Assembly: GCA_002104895.1 (NCBI GenBank)
Contig: MCFG01000360.1
Location: 57,501-70,302, forward strand
Length of the DNA: 12,802 nt
Reading direction: 5' to 3'
Source: Anaeromyces robustus
Lineage: Eukaryota; Neocallimastigomycota; Neocallimastigomycetes; Neocallimastigales; Neocallimastigaceae
Shown here: positions 11,001-12,802 of the stretch, piece by piece
How the letters are laid out: each line of letters starts with the position of its first letter
How positions within the stretch are numbered: position 1 is the first letter of the stretch
Made by a program: the position numbers and the translations under genes
The notes under the pieces: generated by a model
The model's input: the letters and a program-made list of their open reading frames with translations, nothing else
Told to the model about the DNA's origin: nothing
Databases searched by the model: none

Positions 11001-11248
11001 CTACAGAAGAAACAACACCTTCTTCTACTACTGAAGAAACAACCAGTACTTCTACTACAGAAGAAACAACCAGTACTTCTACTACAGAAGAAACAACCAG
11101 TACTTCTACTACTGAAGTTTGTTCCACTTGTACTTCTACTACAGAAGAACCAACCAGTACTTCTACAGAAGAAACAACAACTTCTTCTACTACAGAAGAA
11201 ACAACTGATACTACTACTTTACCAAAGAATTTTTTCATTTTCATTTGA
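4940..11248 (+). CDS. Giant secreted modular protein with two VWA domains, split hevein-like motif and mucin-like repeats (3' end disrupted)
   Basis: As read this encodes 2102 residues. The start is well fixed: an in-frame TAA lies at 4931-4933, three codons before the ATG, and the ATG opens a signal peptide (hydrophobic residues 6-19, likely cleavage after SIA at 23). The order is: five-cysteine hevein-like half (28-48), VWA domain 1 (about 60-290), three-cysteine hevein-like half (296-309), Thr-rich then acidic stalk (about 312-696), VWA domain 2 (about 725-1072) flanked by cysteines, PEPDTTTDI linker (1082-1182), then Thr/Ser/Glu repeats to the end. No transmembrane segment or GPI signal is visible. 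VWA domains usually bind protein ligands and hevein modules bind chitin-type glycans, so a surface or wall adhesin is a reasonable inference. The terminal residues after LPKNF are an artefact of a +1 shift. The repeat continues downstream in another frame, so the real product is probably longer. I do not recognise a named gene. Confidence 0.9.
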   Translation: MISQRFIYLFFLIFSVFISNSIAGNDKCGPDNNGASCEENYCCVDGVCESKTISSVTSNANIVLAIENSSSMKGKNSQINKAISNIAKQLPDGVEIGYTTFSSSATDVKVITNDNIPTISTSSTKDANFASGLEKAQSYLSGLDNGKENIIILFSDGTPTVSSNKSKDFYDSVTNALNTATSIKDKGTTIYTINVNSSAKQSDAVDDSIDTDNDKESNPILQLISSNYKDVSATTEKEKVLFGIFLFTYSTKVDDYSKEASSYYSVGSSSGDYTSLFTNIIDKVLGESEEKDNEKCYTNKGCDSNYGFCFDKITTTTTTTTTSISTTTTTSSTSKEEEEEETETPAIVSPTTTTTTTTTSSTSSTTSSTSKEEEEEETETSAIVNPTTTTTTTTSQIPSPVNKDEDEEIETDSPDKTELVDDEVEDKKVKKNDEESTPTEEEEEEEELDDDDDENNTPIQNENEEEENENSTPTQNEEEEEEEEKEKEKENNTPIPNEEENENSTPTQNEEEEEDDDNENSTPTQNEEEEEEKDNDENSTPTQNEEEDDDENSTPTQNEEEEEDENSTPTQNEEEDDENSTPTQNEEEEDDENSTPTQNEEEEESSTPTQNEEEEESSTPTQNEEEDDDENSTPTQNEEEEESSTPTQNEEEEESSTPTQNECSTPTQNEEVEEESSTTTQNEEESSTPTEDTELLVCEGREPVDYRNITICHEETQYDREINADIVFVIDESISMCQYSTPLKNGLNSFVDELQKVNANTRFAIVGYGGQPRLHTGFTDNINTVKTAFNNIKCNKGGQEAGLEALRMFVNKSNKFINNVPSGGSTSLDFRSDSSKIIILLTDEDSDLPVLEENRNAKQIENTKNPTNIRIRNLYNKNLSNDLIDKLMGYPYSYTTTYRSTYYFEPTFYNAILSKENSVTNFYRKSTNLVLGQAYQMEVDETAQLLINNNIQLFMLVNDNPYGTDGGKESAQSQFDEHNAYRVNRGITEKDDSSTITAQYGNPALDSLTSSSYDKDEVLSQLEQRGQEKSLQGQILSNQGIARAFNIHDFTGSNGAAMVENFYKIVSKMINVCEIVQEPICPEPDTTTDIPEPDTTTDIPEPNTTTDIPEPNTTTTEPDTTTDIPEPNTTTTEPDTTTDIPEQNTTTTEPDTTTDIPETDTTTTEPDTTTDIPETDTTTTEPDTTTLPKSFSSSFESSSTETSTIISTETSTEITTSSTTEETTSTSTTEETTRTSTEETTSTSTTEETTSTSTEETTTSSTTEETTSTSTTEEITSTSTEETTTSSTTEETTTSSTTEETTSTSTEETTSTSTTEETTSTSTEETTSTSTEETTSTSTTEETTSTSTEETTSTSTTEETTSTSTTEETTTSSTTEETTSTSTEETTPSSTTEETTSTSTTEETTSTSTTEETTSTSTTEETTSTSTTEETTSTSTTEETTSTSTEETTTSSTTEETTSTSTTEETTSTSTTEETTSTSTEETTTSSTTEETTSTSTEETTTSSTTEETTSTSTTEETTDTTTLPKSFSSSFESSSTETSTIISTETSTEITTSSTTEETTSTSTEETTTSSTTEETTDTTTLPKSFSSTFESSSTETSTIISTETSTEITTSSTTEETTSTSTTEETTSTSTTEETTSTSTEETTSTSTTEETTSTSTEETTTSSTTEETTSTSTEETTTSSTTEETTSTSTTEETTDTTTLPKSFSSSFESSSTETSTIISTETSTETTTSSTTEETTSTSTTEETTDTTTLPKSFSSTFESSSTETSTIISTETSTEITTSSTTEETTSTSTTEETTSTSTTEVCSTCTSTTEEPTSTSTEETTTSSTTEETTSTSTTEEITSTSTEETTTSSTTEETTSTSTTEETTDTTTLPKNFSSSFESSSTETSTIISTETSTEITISSTTEETTSTSTTEETTDTTTLPKNFSFSFESSSTETSTIISTETSTEITTSSTTEETTSTSTTEETTSTSTTEETTSTSTTEETTSTSTTEETTSTSTTEETTSTSTTEETTSTSTEETTPSSTTEETTSTSTTEETTSTSTTEETTSTSTTEVCSTCTSTTEEPTSTSTEETTTSSTTEETTDTTTLPKNFFIFI
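5021..5872 (+). other. Hevein-like cysteine motif split by VWA domain 1
   Basis: Residues 28-48 give the pattern CG-x7-C-x4-CC-x4-C, the first five cysteines of a hevein/CBM18 chitin-binding module. The segment immediately after VWA1 has C296, then GC at 302, then YG-x-C at 309. This resembles the fungal hevein tail C...GCxxxYGxC and supplies cysteines six to eight. The two halves are about 248 residues apart with a VWA fold between them. The first half is short in the region between the CC pair and the next cysteine, and lacks the usual aromatic/Ser sugar-binding residues (it reads VDGVC rather than SxxGxCG), so glycan binding may be lost. The domain-insertion reading is inference from cysteine order. 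Confidence 0.5.
5117..5809 (+). other. VWA domain 1 with degenerate metal site
   Basis: Residues about 60-290. The first beta strand NIVLAIE runs into E67-N-S69-S-S71-M, corresponding to the MIDAS DxSxS motif with Asp replaced by Glu. Strand IEIGYTTFSS-type sequence and a NIIILFSDGTPT strand (D156-G157) are present at the expected distance. The segment DANFASGLEKA (about 126-136) sits where family members have the MIDAS Thr (TNxGxAL); here the Thr position appears to be Ala127. The helix/strand order fits a full VWA fold. Divalent metal binding is probably weakened or altered. Confidence 0.75.
5876..6135 (+). repeat. Thr-rich stalk with duplicated STSKEEEEEETET cassette
   Basis: Poly-Thr tracts alternate with a cassette reading STSKEEEEEETETxAIVxPT. 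The two cassette copies are offset by exactly 108 bases (TCAACAAGTAAA begins at 5933 and at 6041), which is 36 codons. Dense Thr/Ser suggests an O-glycosylated, extended linker just after the VWA1/hevein-like head. The ACT/ACA trinucleotide runs make the DNA prone to slippage. Confidence 0.85.
6240..7015 (+). repeat. Acidic (E/D)n-STPTQN tandem repeat
   Basis: About twenty irregular units combine an S-T-P-T-Q-N core with a run of Glu/Asp of variable length, e.g. ENSTPTQNEEEEE. Nine units carry ENSTPT, each an N-glycosylation sequon (N-S-T), although Pro after the Thr may reduce use. Later units change EN to SS and lose the sequon. One unit (near 6924) reads NECSTPT and introduces the region's only cysteine. 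The DNA is a long purine-rich tract of GAA/GAT on the plus strand. Expected to be a highly charged, disordered stalk. Confidence 0.9.
7112..8155 (+). other. VWA domain 2 with intact DxSxS and flanking cysteines
   Basis: Residues about 725-1072. The strand ADIVFVID leads into D731-E-S733-I-S735-M, a canonical MIDAS DxSxS. The second strand RFAIVGYGG and the strand IIILLTDED (D843) follow. The usual TDG here is TDED, and the MIDAS Thr loop reads GGQEAGLEAL with Gln/Glu where Thr is usual. An extra insertion of roughly 150 residues follows strand four (about 850-1000) and makes the domain long for its family. Cysteines 698 and 712 precede and 1073 and 1081 follow the fold; C737 and C794 lie inside it. 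The flanking pairs could tie the two ends of the domain together by disulfides. Confidence 0.75.
8183..8485 (+). repeat. PEPDTTTDI / TTTTEPDTTTDI Pro-Thr linker repeat
   Basis: Residues 1082-1182 alternate IPEP(D/N)TTTD and IPExxTTTTEPDTTTD units. The first three or four are short (PEPDTTTDI, 27 bases) and later ones are longer, 17 residues. Substitutions at PEP (PEQ, PET) mark the order of duplication. It is probably an extended, O-glycosylated spacer between VWA2 and the large mucin-like repeat. Confidence 0.9.
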
Positions 11249-11709
11249 ATCATCTTCAACAGAAACAAGTACTATTATTTCAACTGAGACTTCAACTGAA
11301 ATAACAACTTCTTCTACTACAGAAGAAACAACCAGTACTTCTACTACTGAAGAAACAACCAGTACTTCTACTACAGAAGAAACAACCAGTACTTCTACTA
11401 CAGAAGAAACAACCAGTACTTCTACTACTGAAGAAACAACCAGTACTTCTACTACAGAAGAAACAAACAACTTCTTCTACTACTGAAGAAACAACCAGTA
11501 CTTCTACAGAAGAAACAACACCTTCTTCTACTACTGAAGAAACAACCAGTACTTCTACTACAGAAGAAACAACCAGTACTTCTACTACAGAAGAAACAAC
11601 CAGTACTTCTACTACTGAAGTTTGTTCCACTTGTACTTCTACTACAGAAGAACCAACCAGTACTTCTACAGAAGAAACAACAACTTCTTCTACTACAGAA
11701 GAAACAACT
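10706..11709 (+). repeat. Recent tandem duplication of a ~501-bp block
   Basis: The blocks 10706-11206 (501 bases) and 11207-11709 (503 bases) begin with the same LPKNF-type anchor, have the same succession of short units, the same TTPSS variant and the same CSTC cassette, and end alike. The second has one extra T (run at 11230-11235) and one extra A (about 11465). It differs by substitution mainly in one short unit (TTSS instead of STST). After removing the two insertions both are 501 bases. The second copy is the one that breaks the reading frame. Confidence 0.8.
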
Positions 11710-12802
11710 GATACTACTACTTTACCAAAGAGTTTTTCATCTTCATTTGAATCATCTTCAACGGAAACAAGTACTATTATTTCAACTGAGACTTCAACTG
11801 AAATAACAACTTCTTCTACTACAGAAGAAACAACCAGTACTTCTACTACAGAAGAAACAACCAGTACTTCTACTACTGAAGTTTGTTCCACTTGTACTTC
11901 TACTACAGAAGAACCAACCAGTACTTCTACTGAAGTTTGTTCCACTTGTACTTCTACTACAGAAGAACCAACCAGTACTTCTACAGAAGAAACAACAACT
12001 TCTTCTACTACAGAAGAAACAACTGATACTACTACTTTACCAAAGAGTTTTTCATCTTCATTTGAATCATCTTCAACAGAAACAAGTACTATTATTTCAA
12101 CTGAGACTTCAACTGAAATAACAACTTCTTCTACTACAGAAGAAACAACCAGTACTTCTACTACAGAAGAAACAACCAGTACTTCTACTACTGAAGTTTG
12201 TTCCACTTGTACTTCTACTACAGAAGAACCAACCAGTACTTCTACAGAAGAAACAACAACTTCTTCTACTACAGAAGAAACAACTGATACTACTACTTTA
12301 CCAAAGAGTTTTTCATCTTCATTTGAATCATCTTCAACGGAAACAAGTACTATTATTTCAACTGAGACTTCAACTGAAATAACAACTTCTTCTACTACAG
12401 AAGAAACAACCAGTACTTCTACTACTGAAGTTTGTTCCACTTGTACTTCTACTACAGAAGAACCAACCAGTACTTCTACTGAAGTTTGTTCCACTTGTAC
12501 TTCTACTACAGAAGAACCAACCAGTACTTCTACAGAAGAAACAACAACTTCTTCTACTACAGAAGAAACAACTGATACTACTACTTTACCAAAGAGTTTT
12601 TCATCTTCATTTGAATCATCTTCAACAGAAACAAGTACTATTATTTCAACTGAGACTTTCAACTGAAATAACAACTTCTTCTACTACAGAAGAAACAACC
12701 AGTACTTCTACTACTGAAGTTTGTTCCACTTGTACTTCTACTACAGAAGAAACAACCAGTACTTCTTACTACTACTGAAGAAACAACCAGTACTTCTACT
12801 AC
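11247..12802 (+). pseudogene. Frame-disrupted 3' continuation of the giant repeat protein (partial at right edge)
   Basis: The Thr/Ser/Glu repeat continues without a break in homology after the stop at 11246-11248, but in changing frames. A T-run of six instead of five at 11230-11235 causes the TGA at 11246. An extra A in AAACAAACAAC near 11465 causes a TGA at 11484. An extra T in GAGACTTTCAAC near 12657 causes a TGA at 12664. A 4-base TACT gain near 12766 causes a TGA at 12776. All four are net +1. Between them the same peptide repeat is fully open (about 11247-11464, 11466-12656, 12658-12765, then to the edge). It contains seven of the nine CSTC cassettes. Either these are sequence errors near a contig end in low-coverage repeat, or the 3' half is truly decayed; the sequence alone does not decide. 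Confidence 0.7.

Larger units (their letters stand above)
8486..12802 (+). repeat. Nested mucin-like Thr/Ser/Glu repeat array, running off the window
   Basis: The basic units are ETTSTSTTE (27 bases) and a shorter form lacking one Thr (24 bases), with TTSS variants. A longer anchor module, DTTTLPKSFSSSFESSST followed by ETSTIISTETSTE(I/T)T, recurs 12 times with its GAT at 8486, 9497, 9674, 10034, 10187, 10553, 10706, 11207, 11710, 12025, 12286 and 12574. A cysteine cassette EVCSTCTSTTEEPTSTS (54-base unit when duplicated) occurs nine times. Most codons are identical between copies; the TTE codons alternate ACTACT and ACTACA, giving a synonymous barcode. The protein would be an unfolded, heavily O-glycosylated stalk, as in fungal adhesins and mucins. 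The array is unfinished at the right edge. Confidence 0.9.

Noticed and set aside
11228-11248. A spliced intron removing the frameshift at the end of the main frame
   Set aside because: Sequence on both sides is uninterrupted repeat, aligning base for base with intact copies apart from one extra T. GT...AG words exist in every repeat unit, so they carry no information, and three further +1 shifts would each need their own intron.
8167-11268. Antisense open frame of 1033 codons (VSSVVEVLV repeats)
   Set aside because: It is the mirror of the sense Thr/Ser/Glu repeat: the repeat unit happens to lack antisense stop codons in that frame, so openness is inherited by every copy. It has no independent domain, signal peptide or composition. 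The other antisense frames at 11219-11470 and 11292-12674 have the same cause, and their breaks mirror the sense frameshifts.
4940-12802. CRISPR-like or satellite interpretation of the regular repeats
   Set aside because: Repeats are protein-coding, keep the reading frame over most of their length, have no unique spacers between constant direct repeats, and lie downstream of two folded domains in the same frame.

Overview
The window looks like a piece of an extremely A+T-rich eukaryotic genome. It has an intergenic desert of almost only A and T, with long homopolymers and AT microsatellites, followed by one giant intron-less gene with strongly A/T-ending codons (GAA, ACT, TCT, AAT). My best guess is an anaerobic gut fungus (Neocallimastigomycota). 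The reasons are the base composition, the long low-complexity Ser/Thr/Glu tracts, and a hevein-like (CBM18-type) cysteine pattern in a secreted protein. A dictyostelid is the main alternative. This assignment is inference and no marker gene is present.

Layout. Positions 1-4939 carry no supportable gene. They hold homopolymers, AT microsatellites, several short perfect tandem duplications, two long near-perfect palindromes, and one inverted-repeat-bounded segment that could be a decayed MITE-like element. Just before the gene lies a three-copy ~45-bp repeat and an A-rich leader. From 4940 to the right edge there is a single plus-strand gene for a very large secreted, modular, probably surface-exposed protein. 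In order it encodes a signal peptide, the first half of a hevein-like cysteine motif, a von Willebrand factor A (VWA) domain with a degenerate metal site, the second half of the hevein-like motif, a Thr-rich and then acidic STPTQN-repeat stalk, a second VWA domain with an intact DxSxS motif and flanked by cysteines, a PEPDTTTDI linker, and a huge mucin-like Thr/Ser/Glu repeat that is still running at the window's end.

As read, the frame closes at 11248, but that stop is caused by one extra T in a T-run within the repeat. Three more net +1 insertions follow at about 11465, 12657 and 12766. Each shifts the repeat frame and each is followed by the same repeat in the next frame. The first 6.3 kb of the gene has no such lesion. 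The true reading frame therefore probably extends beyond 12802, and the lesions are either sequence errors near a repeat-limited contig end or genuine decay of the 3' part.

Most notable for follow-up: (1) a VWA domain apparently inserted inside a hevein-like chitin-binding module; (2) a nested repeat architecture (24/27-, 54- and 501-bp units, with 12 copies of a longer anchor module) in which every undamaged spacing is a multiple of three; (3) CSTC cysteine-pair cassettes that become more frequent toward the 3' end.
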